Shown: positions 17,101-26,100 of the stretch, one piece after another | Numbering within the stretch: the first letter of the stretch is position 1 | How the letters are laid out: every line of letters starts with the position of its first letter | Source: Oligoflexia bacterium | Lineage (GTDB): Bacteria > Bdellovibrionota > Bacteriovoracia > Bacteriovoracales > Bacteriovoracaceae | Assembly (NCBI GenBank): GCA_015231955.1 | Contig: JADGAN010000038.1 | Span: 1 to 50,720 of the forward strand | Direction of reading: 5' to 3' | Length of the DNA: 50,720 bases | The notes under the pieces: model-generated | Told to the model about the DNA's origin: nothing | The model's database searches: none | The model's input: the letters and a program-made list of their open reading frames with translations, nothing else | Translations under genes and position numbers: made by a program

Positions 17101-19241
17101 GTGAGTGCATTGGAGACGAGTGAACCGTAAAAGGCGGTCACTTGCGGAATCGGTGTTTGGTGGTGGAGGAAGATGCCAAAAGGGGTGGAGGCGGCATTTA
17201 AATTTCCAGCAGCGTCTCGAAAGCTTCCCGCCTTGAGGGTGAAGGTGGGCGAGGCCTCTGCAGTGGCGGCGGCGGTAGCGTAAAAATCGGCACCACCGGC
17301 GGGAGCGACGGGAGTGACCAACACGGCATTTAAGGTAAAACGAGTGGAGTTGAAGGTAGCAGCAGGAGTGACCGCTTCGCTAAAGTGCAGTTGTAGGCCA
17401 TAGCTGTGGCCACTGTTAAGGTTGGTGAGCGCGCCTCTCGTGAGCGCCTCTCCCGTAGGGCCACTGGCACTAATCGTAGGAATAGGAGCAAGGTTATCGT
17501 AGATAAGCGTAAAGTATTCGGAGGAGGTGTTTAAATTACCTCCAAGATCTTTTACTGCTGAACTTTTCAGGCGAAAGGAGATGTTGTTGCCACTGATACT
17601 TCCGGTAGCGGTGGGGGCCAAGATAGCGGTGAAGCTTGCTGGAGTGGCACCCACCACAGCGGCAGAGGTGGCGGCGACCATACTGCTATCAAAAGTTACA
17701 TAGGGAGTGACCGACTCTGCAAAGGCAAAGCGGACACTGAAGGTGGGCGAGCCGCTTAAGTTGGTCATAGCACCTGTTGCCAGGGGAGTGCCCTCGTTGT
17801 AAGTCACGGTCACCATCGGTGTGGGATTGGTTTTATCGAGGGTGAAGGCGAGAGGTGAGGGCAAAACATTGGGATTTCCCGCACGGTCGTAAAAGCTTGC
17901 GGCCAAGAGTTGTACCGAGGCGGCGAGATTGGCGGTAGGGGCGATGATGGCGTAGTAGTTGTTGCCACCGCCACCACTGCTTTGACCGACACTGCTAATT
18001 GAGCAGTTGCTGCAAGAGAGGTGAGTGGTAGCAAAGCTGGAAGAAGCGGGAGTAACGCTCTCATTTAAAGCAAAGAGCATGGTGAAGGTAGGAGAGCCAG
18101 AAAGGCCTACATTGCCGCCACCAAAGGGCACATACGGGGTGGAGTTGATGGTGGGTAGGGGGCCACTCACGTCGTAGGTTAAAACGTGATTGACTTCGCT
18201 TTGATCATTGGGTTGTCCATTGATATCGCTTACCGCAGCGGCGGGCAGGCGTGCGGCCACCGTGCCTTCAACCCCAGGGTAGGCAGAGAATTGGTAAGAG
18301 ATGTTGGGAATGATGGTGGTGAGGGTACCAGTGGCGGGAGTGGCGTTGTATAGCGTGTATTCACCATCATTAAAATTATAAACCTTCTCATCAAAGAGGA
18401 TGTTAATGCTAAAGGAGGAAGCTTTGCTGTAGCTGCCACTTGCAGAGGAGAAGCTAACTTTAGGGCCAGCGCTATCGAGATTTATGCTGGCGGTGGTTGC
18501 CTGAGAGACGATCGTGGTACTGTTATCGGTGATCCAAGCATAAATGCGTTTACTGCCATCGCCGCTTGAGAGTTCAAAGGGAATGTTGCTTCCCCTGGCA
18601 GAGGCGCTAAACCAAGAGCAGCTGCCAGAGGAGCTACTTTCACTAAAACAGATTCGAGGCGATTCCCCAGCTAGCGTGTAACTTAGGAGTACATTTCTTG
18701 AGGTGGTGGAGGTCGCACCGTCGTTGATTTTAAGCGAGCTTATCGTGGTGGCGATAGCGGTGAGTGCTACGCTAGAGGTGGTGCCGTTGCAAGTGAGGGA
18801 GAGGATGGCACTTTTGCTTCCGGCAGTTCCTGGAGAGGCGTAAACGCTTACTTGACAACTATCACCGGGAGCATAGAGGGTACTGGTGTTGCAATTGCTA
18901 TTGCTAACGACAAACTCGCTAGGGGTGGTACCTGCGGTTATCGTGGTGATCGCAATGGGATTACAAGAGGTGGTGAAATCACTCCCAGTGTTGCGAAAGG
19001 TGATAGTTTGCGATGGGGAGTTTTTAGAGACGGGAGTGAAACCGAAATTGACGGTGGTACTAGAGTTTGCTAGAAGATATTTTTGGGAGCTTTGGGGATT
19101 GGATTTTCCTGCAAACTCAGCATTCATGTCGGAGATGAACGAGGTGATATCTTTTTGGATGCATCCCGAGAGAGTGCTGATAATTGTCAGTATTGTTAGT
19201 GAAATGAGTGTGGTTGTAGTCATAGTCATAGTATCAGTCAC
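14094..19241 (-). CDS. Giant LamG/Ig-like surface lipoprotein
   Basis: The 1715-residue protein has a signal peptide ending in the lipobox LSGC (Cys27), so it should be lipid-anchored. Next comes a choice-of-anchor/Hydin-like domain (NFGFTPVSKNSPSQTITF, about 60-170), then roughly five Ig-like beta repeats with SGSPTF...FAESVTP cores (about 250-750), a disordered-looking linker, and three LamG/concanavalin-like jelly-roll domains (about 1030-1260, 1320-1480, 1560-1705), two of which end in FLATANRFR. LamG domains bind sugars or proteins, so surface adhesion is likely. The start is GTG 19241, but AAGGAAGG abuts it, so ATG 19229 may be used. G+C is high here. The 3' end overlaps the convergent 12599 gene. 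Confidence 0.82.
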   Translation of the reverse strand: MTDTMTMTTTTLISLTILTIISTLSGCIQKDITSFISDMNAEFAGKSNPQSSQKYLLANSSTTVNFGFTPVSKNSPSQTITFRNTGSDFTTSCNPIAITTITAGTTPSEFVVSNSNCNTSTLYAPGDSCQVSVYASPGTAGSKSAILSLTCNGTTSSVALTAIATTISSLKINDGATSTTSRNVLLSYTLAGESPRICFSESSSSGSCSWFSASARGSNIPFELSSGDGSKRIYAWITDNSTTIVSQATTASINLDSAGPKVSFSSASGSYSKASSFSINILFDEKVYNFNDGEYTLYNATPATGTLTTIIPNISYQFSAYPGVEGTVAARLPAAAVSDINGQPNDQSEVNHVLTYDVSGPLPTINSTPYVPFGGGNVGLSGSPTFTMLFALNESVTPASSSFATTHLSCSNCSISSVGQSSGGGGNNYYAIIAPTANLAASVQLLAASFYDRAGNPNVLPSPLAFTLDKTNPTPMVTVTYNEGTPLATGAMTNLSGSPTFSVRFAFAESVTPYVTFDSSMVAATSAAVVGATPASFTAILAPTATGSISGNNISFRLKSSAVKDLGGNLNTSSEYFTLIYDNLAPIPTISASGPTGEALTRGALTNLNSGHSYGLQLHFSEAVTPAATFNSTRFTLNAVLVTPVAPAGGADFYATAAATAEASPTFTLKAGSFRDAAGNLNAASTPFGIFLHHQTPIPQVTAFYGSLVSNALTSGAISALGCGTPITLRYIFSDSQGVFPCGNSSGSCNGSFSATCSNCSATVNYIQSLPDRYEVIVVPTPGAISVQLNANTARDGANNRTSIPPFTLSYVPYPTVVANVGNTLYPSPAIQGTAITITLGVQSIHAYTTSLSCSAESVDLAAADENYLAPESNCEELDSLMVTPILSATPTPHTPLYVASKARFLANLIPTPTAIWQWAPTQNQRGTYKLNFTASNSCGRSSTTSIYVSTREPYSTTDLIFAIDANFSHNTNLSPHLDGQASDNTNSNWGELSGSSTLDEIVFGSSFSPSPWRGNGSYSIPYALTFSSGANDYLDVGGSIDPGTKRMAMMVWYRQNSYGDGGNRNCLFDTRDNDAPGAGNAGWGLCFTNGDLLEIVMQEDAANYHLRGHNSKLNLSEWNMLGFSWDQPGDSLPLYQNGVTIAGSNNDAGAVPNVTSAQNLRIGLNSNDSNFSGDLALALIYQKNGALTATHRGTFLATANRFRINRYENFIQDSSLLYLFDAGNAKNGFAFPGVAFNDCSNLLTSPTELSPVAAPITSTLNNFDTCSTYGWQGAGSASNPYLLKFDGIDSYVDTNDGVRTLNTLTVSAWVKSSGNTNKCFFSWSEAADSDYVTLCQVGAPAKFVATINSSAATQTVTSITSATSGYWNFVTLTWDGASMKLIVNGDLEATAALIGDATNIQFPELGRDFDTTNPFDGGLALVAIYNRTLTANEVMQNFLATANRFRAGHTVEKARNDDLVLHIDPANAEEKLRFPSTNDCNTDQSLANISPYALNDPEAFYTRPTPFASYGAGQDCWQGAGTQATPYHLKTVNNSNSVIVPINDELDNTPTSGTYAFWMNGNAAGLDNCPLFTRLDRSAAGQEGIEIVQHPGAGGTITASAFGSIAGTSSFSMTSTQGAGNPNYWYHVALTYSRANGGTNRLYINATPEAVSTSSAAWNFRATSAYRIGANESVNGCGANAFGVIRVYKSALNAQEVQALYKAECPRYYATPCP

Positions 19242-19300
19242 CCTTCCTTAAGTGATGATAGTCGTGATGGTAGCGAATAATAAAATGATAGGGATTTTTA

Positions 19301-20053
19301 ATGGATAAAGCAAAAAATCTTTTACACTTGCAGCAGCAGTTGTTGCAACTCGGCCGTTGCCCTCGCTGTTTTCTTTACGATCCTCTTTGTATTTGTAAAG
19401 AGATCTCCGCTCTGGAGATTCCCTTTGAGCTTTTATTAGTGATTCACCGGAGTGAGTGGAAAAAATCTTCTAACTCTGCTCGGATTGCCACACTGGCGAT
19501 AAAAAATGCAACTCCTCGGGTTTATGGAGGCAAAGATAATCAGTCGGAGAATTTAAATTTTGATGAGTATGCTTGTGAGGGCAATAGCAAAGGCAAAACT
19601 TATATTTTGTTTCCCTCACCCAATGCAGAGAAGCTTTCACAAAAAGAGTTTTTGCAAGAGTTTGCGGGTGGTACGGTCATCGTTCCCGACGGCAACTGGT
19701 CGCAGGCCAAAGATATCTCACGAAAGCTTTATATCAAGTATCGCTTTCCCTTTTTGACGTTACCCGAGGAGACGATCACGGCGCGTTCGCAATACCGCTT
19801 ACGCTCGCATGAAAATCCACTCTACCTCTCAACTTATGAGGCGATTACTAAACTTATCTCTGTCGTGGATGTTGCAGGTGAAGAGAAGGCCAAGCAGCTG
19901 CTACGCTATTTTAAGGCCTTTGTGGAGAGAAATCTTTTGGTGCGTGGGCTAACTTCAGTGGAGCGCTTGGAGCACACCGCCTATGAGAGAGGAAAAGAGT
20001 GTTTGTATAAGATCACGCATTCAGGGCCTTGTAGTCGGGCCTTTTTATCATAG
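19301..20053 (+). CDS. DTW-domain tRNA-uridine aminocarboxypropyltransferase
   Basis: The 250-residue protein has the zinc-site cysteines GRCPRCFLYDPLCIC (Cys20, 23, 30, 32) and the catalytic DxxW signature as DGNW at 130-133 followed by SQAK, then RSQYRLRSHENPLYLSTYEA, characteristic of the DTW (TapT/TuaA, TSR3-related) family. Members transfer the aminocarboxypropyl group of SAM to uridine in tRNA (acp3U). The central Thr of the namesake motif is Asn here, a variation seen in the signature as read and probably tolerated. AGGG lies nine bases before the ATG. It is divergent from the LamG lipoprotein (60-base gap) and 27 bases before cpdB. Confidence 0.88.
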   Translation: MDKAKNLLHLQQQLLQLGRCPRCFLYDPLCICKEISALEIPFELLLVIHRSEWKKSSNSARIATLAIKNATPRVYGGKDNQSENLNFDEYACEGNSKGKTYILFPSPNAEKLSQKEFLQEFAGGTVIVPDGNWSQAKDISRKLYIKYRFPFLTLPEETITARSQYRLRSHENPLYLSTYEAITKLISVVDVAGEEKAKQLLRYFKAFVERNLLVRGLTSVERLEHTAYERGKECLYKITHSGPCSRAFLS

Positions 20054-20080
20054 AGAAAAGAGAAATAAAGGAGGTTTTTC

Positions 20081-21976
20081 ATGCTAGCAAGAAGAGCTTT
20101 TTTCATAGTATGCGCCTGTGTAGGTACACTATTTACCGCCTTTACTGGGCAAGCAGAGGTGGGTGAGTTGCGTTTGGCGGCCACTACCGATCTCCATTGC
20201 AATGTTTTGAATTACGATTACTACAAAGGGGCCACCACCGATGCTTATGGTACAGTAAAGGTGGCAACGCTGATCAAACGTGCTCGTAAAGAGAGCATGG
20301 AGAAGGGGGCGGCCTTTGTGTTAATTGATAATGGTGATACACTACAGGGTGCACCTCTTTGCGATCTATGGGCGCAAACACTTGAGGGTGAGCACCCGAT
20401 GTTTAAGATCTTAAATCGGCTCCAGTACGATATTGGTACAGTCGGAAATCATGAATTCAATTTTGGCCTAGAGTATTTGCAACGAAGTTTGAGTAGTGCA
20501 CGCTTTCCTGTCATCAACTCCAACATCTATTTTGATGATCACGATGGTGTGAATGGGCGCCACTACTTTGTACCCTCGGTGGTGATCGAAAAGCTGGTAG
20601 GGAAGGGCGCAAAAGCAACTCCGGTGAAGGTGGGATTTTTTGGAGTGGCACCGCTAGAGATTCTTAATTGGGATAGAGATAAACTGTTAGGAAAGGTTGT
20701 GGTTAAGAGTATTCGGGAGACGGCCTTAGAGTCTGTTGCCAAGCTAAAGCGTGAAGGCGCCCAGGTGATAGTGGCCTTAGTGCATGAGGGAGTGAGTGTT
20801 GGCAATGTGGTGGCAAAAGTTCCAGGTGTCGATGCGATGATTTTAGGACACTCTCATCTGTTGCTTCCAAACGGTGTCACGGGCGAGGAGGTACAACCCG
20901 ATTTTGGAAGAGTACCGGCGGTGATGGCGGGATACTGGGGGTCTCACCTGGGGATTATCGATTTAAAGCTAGAACTCGCCACCATGAAGGTGATCAGTGG
21001 CACACCACTTTTGCAACCCATTTCCAAGAGCGAGGGAGGTAGGGTGATTCCACTGGTGGATGCCGATCAAGAGTTGCTAGCGCTTGCCAGTGAAGATCAT
21101 CAAAATACCATTCGTTATTTAGATACACCGATCGGTGAGAGCAGCGGAGCGATCCACTCTTACTTTTCACAAATTTTTGATGACCCCTCTTTACGACTCA
21201 TCAATAGTGCTCAGCGGGCGTACGTGGAGAAGTTCTTAGGAAAAAACTACCCGCTGCTCTCGGCCGCCTCACCCTTTAAAGTTGGAGGACAAGGGGACGA
21301 TTATTACACCGATATTCCGGCGGGAGCGATCACCATTAAACATATGGCCGATCTTTACGTTTTTCCTAATAGTGTTAAGGCGCTTTTATTAAATGGAGAT
21401 GAGGTGAGAGAGTGGTTAGAGATGTCAGCAGGACAATTTAATACCATTGATCCTAATCGCTGTAATGGCGAGGTTAAAATAATCAATGATCATTTTAAGT
21501 CCTACAACTACGACGTTATTGCTGGGGTCACTTATCAGATCGATATCAGTAAACCGCCTCGTTATAGTGTGAGTGGACAACTGGTTAATACTAACTCTCA
21601 TCGTATTGTTGATTTAAAATATGCAGGGGTAGCAGTGACGGGTGAGCAAAAATTTATTGTGGTTACCAACAACTATCGTGCAGGTGGAGGCGGGAATTTT
21701 CCAGGATTAAGTAGTAGCAAAGTGGTTGTGGATTTGGAGGTTTTAAATCGTGATACCATTACCGCCTATGTAAAAGAGCAAGGAAAAATTACTCCGGCAC
21801 CGGCAGAAGGGGCGTCCTCATGGTCAATACGGGTAGGTAATGGGGTTGGCAACAAGTGCAGGCCCATCTTTACCTCTGCCAAGAAGTCACTAGAGTATCG
21901 CTCCTCTTACTCCAAAATTGTAGATTACCGTGATGATGGTGCTGGCAAGGTGATCTATACGATCCTCTTTAATTGA
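20081..21976 (+). CDS. cpdB: 2',3'-cyclic-nucleotide 2'-phosphodiesterase / 3'-nucleotidase, CpdB family
   Basis: The 631-residue length and order of motifs match periplasmic CpdB (E. coli about 647). A signal peptide ends near QAEVGE. The metallophosphatase domain has TTDLHCN (Asp37, His39), DNGDTLQGAPL, VGNHEFNFG and ILGHSH, which bind two metals. The nucleotide-specificity domain has FKVGGQGDD, LYVFPN, EWLEMSAGQFN and NYRAGGGGNF, close to CpdB rather than UshA. It hydrolyses cyclic and 3'-nucleotides in the periplasm for scavenging. AAAGGAGG precedes the ATG at 20081. It may be cotranscribed with the DTW gene. A strongly structured 219-base gap follows. Confidence 0.9.
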   Translation: MLARRAFFIVCACVGTLFTAFTGQAEVGELRLAATTDLHCNVLNYDYYKGATTDAYGTVKVATLIKRARKESMEKGAAFVLIDNGDTLQGAPLCDLWAQTLEGEHPMFKILNRLQYDIGTVGNHEFNFGLEYLQRSLSSARFPVINSNIYFDDHDGVNGRHYFVPSVVIEKLVGKGAKATPVKVGFFGVAPLEILNWDRDKLLGKVVVKSIRETALESVAKLKREGAQVIVALVHEGVSVGNVVAKVPGVDAMILGHSHLLLPNGVTGEEVQPDFGRVPAVMAGYWGSHLGIIDLKLELATMKVISGTPLLQPISKSEGGRVIPLVDADQELLALASEDHQNTIRYLDTPIGESSGAIHSYFSQIFDDPSLRLINSAQRAYVEKFLGKNYPLLSAASPFKVGGQGDDYYTDIPAGAITIKHMADLYVFPNSVKALLLNGDEVREWLEMSAGQFNTIDPNRCNGEVKIINDHFKSYNYDVIAGVTYQIDISKPPRYSVSGQLVNTNSHRIVDLKYAGVAVTGEQKFIVVTNNYRAGGGGNFPGLSSSKVVVDLEVLNRDTITAYVKEQGKITPAPAEGASSWSIRVGNGVGNKCRPIFTSAKKSLEYRSSYSKIVDYRDDGAGKVIYTILFN

Positions 21977-21987
21977 CATCCGCTAAG

Positions 21988-22092
21988 TTTATTCTCTTAA
22001 AATATTCAATGGATTTTATTGTAATAGGGCGAGCGAACGCCCCAAAATAGTGTCTATCATATAGACTGTAATATTTGGAAGAGAGAATAACT
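21988..22092 (+). other. Structured intergenic element with nested hairpins
   Basis: Between cpdB and the next gene, arms at about 21988-22008 (TTTATTCTCTT, AATATT) and 22070-22092 (AATATT, AAGAGAGAATAA) are imperfectly complementary. Between them lie GGGCG-AGCGAA-CGCCC at 22027-22042 and GTCTAT-CAT-ATAGAC at 22052-22066. It could be a terminator, an attenuator or a small RNA. The GC hairpin has no long T-run, so a simple terminator is not obvious. Confidence 0.4.
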
Positions 22093-22195
22093 ATCGAATA
22101 CTATTTGTGTAATAAAAAAAAGTCATTAGGCGTAAGAGATAAGTGATAAGATCTTTTGTATTATCTGAAAACAGCTCTGGCCAAAGGATCAATCT

Positions 22196-23065
22196 ATGAG
22201 TTATTCCGCTTATTCCATCCGCTTTGTTTTTCTGCTTTTTTGTAGTTGTTTCTCAACGGTACAAAAATTAGAGGCCGCTTTCTTTGATTATTCCGAATTG
22301 ACAAAGGCCGTGTCCAATCTTCTCTATTATGAGGAGGATCATTGTGAGGAGGAGGGACAAAAAAAATTTCAATCTCTTTTTAATCAAAGCGGCACCTATA
22401 CCCACATCATCGATCGTAAGAGTCCTGTAAATAATGAAGAAACGCTGGAATATCAAATAGAAAAAGATTTTGTTCCTTTTTCTCTCTCCTATAATCCCAT
22501 CGTTGCTCAAAATAATATTACCAGAGAGTATCCATTGTACTCTATGGTGAAGACAGATCAGATTCGCCACAGTTTGGAGATTTATGATAAGAATGATCTG
22601 ATCTACTCTTCAGAAAAGCAAGATAGTGATGCTAGTAGGCTAGTGGCAGAGCACTTTACGCTTGTTCATACTTTGTTAAAGGAAAATATTCGATCCATGA
22701 TCAAACAAGGAGCAATTAAAAAGAGTGCTATTGATGAAGACCTGGTGGTCCAAACAATTCTTAAAAGCTTTGCTTCAAGGACACAAACCTTTGATTTCGA
22801 TGTGCTTGCCGCCATTAATGATGTAGTTGCTACGGACTATAAAGATAAGATCATTCCTCATGCCATTTCACAAAAGGAGGTTTACAAAATCATCAAGGAT
22901 CAACTTTTTGTTGAGACCTTGGCCGAATATGAACTCTCTATTGCTGATGAGACGAGTGAGGACAATATTGTGAGACTAGGAACAATCAAGAGCAAGCGCG
23001 CAATGGTCTTTAACCCTATTTTAGGATGGTTCTCTCCAGAAGAGATTAGTTTACAACTTCCTTAG
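22196..23065 (+). CDS. Secreted protein, paralog of the 5470 gene
   Basis: The 289-residue product has a signal peptide (IRFVFLLFCSCFSTV) and shares colinear motifs with the protein at 5470-6297: QSGTYTHIIDRKSP, YQIEKDFVPFSLSYNPI, VKTDQIRHSLEIYD, FASRTQTFDFDV and ILGWFSPEE. The conserved blocks cover nearly the whole mature length, so this is a two-member lineage-specific family of unknown function with no enzyme motif visible. AAAGGA lies nine bases before the ATG. It converges on the RHS gene, 41 bases away, and is not part of that operon. Confidence 0.75.
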   Translation: MSYSAYSIRFVFLLFCSCFSTVQKLEAAFFDYSELTKAVSNLLYYEEDHCEEEGQKKFQSLFNQSGTYTHIIDRKSPVNNEETLEYQIEKDFVPFSLSYNPIVAQNNITREYPLYSMVKTDQIRHSLEIYDKNDLIYSSEKQDSDASRLVAEHFTLVHTLLKENIRSMIKQGAIKKSAIDEDLVVQTILKSFASRTQTFDFDVLAAINDVVATDYKDKIIPHAISQKEVYKIIKDQLFVETLAEYELSIADETSEDNIVRLGTIKSKRAMVFNPILGWFSPEEISLQLP

Positions 23066-23106
23066 AGATCCCAATTCTATGCCGCAATTTTACCCAATGA
23101 AAATGC

Positions 23107-26100
23107 TTATTCGTAATTCCTGTAGGAGTGAGCAGTACATCCACCAATACGGCAACCAAAGTAGGTGGAATCCATTGCCTCTGCAAAAAATCCTAGGCCC
23201 CTGCCAATGGCACCGCCAGAGGCCTTATCGGCAGGAGGGAGTGCTAGCGAGGTCCCTCCGTAAGCTACTGCTCCCACCAGGCCCACAGGTCCAGTCTGTC
23301 CGGCCACGGTGAGAGGGGGTAACAGAGCAGCTCCACCAGCGAGCACGTCGGCCGCGCCTTGAAATTGATCGCCAATATCGTGACCAGCAACAAATTCATA
23401 AGCACCTAGAACAATGCCAGCGACGGCAGCAGGCTTGGCCAATTTAGCAACTTGGTGAACAACTTTGGGAGCAGACTTGGCGGCCCCAGCGAGCACTTCA
23501 GCGCCTGCACTAGCAACGTGAACCAGATCAATGCTGGTTTTAAGAGAAATTCCTGACGATGCTGGGGCCGCGTGCCTCTCTTTGCTCTTCTCTTCTGCGG
23601 GTGCTGGCGCTCCAGGAGCACCTGCAATCGCGCCGGCATCGGCAGAGGACGATTCACCAGTACCTGCATCAGCGGCGGCCTCCGAGGGAGCGGGTGAGCC
23701 AACAGCAGCAGGAGCACCAGCGTTCTTATCCTCGCCATCGACGGGGGCCGATTGTTGGCCATTAGGATCGACAAAGCTCAGCGGATTATTGGCCGCATAG
23801 GAGTAGAGGTTGCAATCGATGCTGGAGCGTACACACCTTTCGGGTTCGGCAATATAGAAGAAGTCAGGGGTGATAAAACGTCCTAAGACGGGATCGTAAT
23901 ACCTGGTGTTCAAATAGTAGAGCCCGCTGTCGTCATCTAAATATTGTCCGGTAAAACGGTGGTGAGTGCGTTCTAGCGGCAGCTCTTCTTTATGAGCGCT
24001 TAAGTGCTGCTTCCACTCGCTAGAGAGGGCGATAGGATCAAATTCGCTTCCGTAGGGTTTGTAAAGCATCTGTTCGACAGGCAGTCCATCCGCAGTCATC
24101 ACGATGTCGCTAGATTTGAGATGGTCTTTTAAAAAGTAAAACCAGTTTTTCTTGTAGTGCTCGATACGTGCTAAACGAATGTTGCCGATAAAGACAAAGG
24201 TTTGCCTACTGCTAGGTTCAATCACTAGTGAGTTTAGCGGGTAAAGCGAGAGTTTGCTTTTTCCACTTGCGATCACTTTTTTGTAAACTCTTAAGCCAGC
24301 GCTATCGTAACCGTACAGAGTTTCGTTGTTGGCAGTTTTGGTGTAGACCAGCTCGCCCATTCCGTTGTAGCGATTTTCCAGCACCTTGCCTCCGCTTATG
24401 AGCTGGCCCATTTGGTTGTAGCTGTAGGGTTTGTTGTTGTCGCTGCTGCCGCTGCCTTCTCTTTGCAAAAACTCACTGTTTTTTTGGAAATGCCCAGCAG
24501 GGGTGTATTCGTATTCGAACTCTTCCCCAAAGCGTTTAGCAGAGATTAATTCGTTTCGTAAGTTATAGTGAAACTCACCACTACGATTGACATGCCCACT
24601 GGTCTCGCTACTAGAGACAAGATTGTCTACGATCTTATTGATTGCTCCATTGGTATTGATTTCGATCTCTAAATCTTGGAGCGCTTTGCTTGTACGTAAA
24701 GATCCATACCCACTCTCATCTTCATAAGAGCTTTGCACCCTATTCATGATCAGTGTTTGTGGATCGTAAGCGATCTGGGTTTTAGCACCTTTACGATAAT
24801 CGATGGTTTCTGGTAAACCCTCTGGAGTATAGCTGATCTCTTCAATGATCGGCATCAGCTCTTGGTTGCCGCTGCTGGATGCCCAAGGGAGTTTTACCGC
24901 AGCACCGATTAATTTTAGTGACGGCCCTAAACGAAAATGCGTCTCTACATTGAAGGAGTCTTTCTTCATGTGTGCTAATCCATCTAGCGTATAAGCGTAG
25001 CGCTCAGAGAAGACCTCACCACCTAGAACCATCTGCTTCATCAAGAGACTGCCATTCGTATTGTACGCAATACGGACATCAGCATTGAAAAGTCCATTAC
25101 CATCATAGGTATAAGTTCTCGTCTCATATCCATAGGGTTTTGCCAGCATCTCTCCTTGGATTTCTTCTGTAAAGGGGGGCAGTTCTGCAGGATACTCATC
25201 GTACCAGTGTTGGGAGCGTACGACGTTGTCGACTAAAAGTTTTTGCAGGCGGTTTCCGTTGTCATAGATTCGTTCACGCTCATGTTGTAGCTTCCCATCG
25301 GTATCGAGGCGATAATCGTGAGTGAGGTTTCCACGGAGGTCAAAGTCAAAGACAAACGATCCTACTCCAGGAATCACTTGGTACTCCATCTTTCCTTGGT
25401 TATTAAAACCAAAGAGGCGTGCACTGCTCTCTCCTGGTAGCGTGATCGCGGTGAGTGTTCCTAAAATATTACGTTCATAGCTGGTCACGTGTCCAAGAGC
25501 ATCGACAGTGCCATAGACAACGCCATCGCGTTTAATGGCGTACGTGGTGGCAGTCACCTCTCCATCAAAAAGGTCGTGATATTTTCTGGTATACTTTTCT
25601 CCCCAAGGATAATACTCCGAGAGTTCGCTCTTATGTGCTGTGAGTTCTTGCGATCCGCCTGTGGCCGTTGCCAAAGAGACGTAGGCCTTCATGATCTGTC
25701 GGCCCAACTCATCGTAGGCAAAAGTGTATCCTCTGCGGTTTTCGGTGGTGAACGGAGAGGGAATTTCGCCGCTTTGGAAGAGCTCTTCCACGGTTAGCGG
25801 AGTTGTATAGGGAATCCATTTGAAGATCTCTTTTTTATTGCGGTTGTATTGGGAGTAAGCGAGCACTCGGCCACCACCCTTTTCGGCGTTTTCATAAGAT
25901 GCTAACTCTTCTCCTGCAGGATTGTAAGCTTGCAACTTTTCAATCCATCGTGACTCACCGGCGGGGATGGTGTCGCTGTCGCTGTAGCGACGACTAGAGG
26001 TTTTAATCATCGTTGGTTTAAAGTTGTCGGCCATTTTGTAACTGTAGCGATCTTCGCTTCCGCTGCTACTCCATAAGCGCACACGCCGGCCAAGAGAGTC

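Noticed and set aside
23406..23774. Alternative frame over the RHS tail, rich in Pro/Arg
   Set aside because: It is a shadow caused by the GC-rich Ala/Pro codons of the RHS tail.
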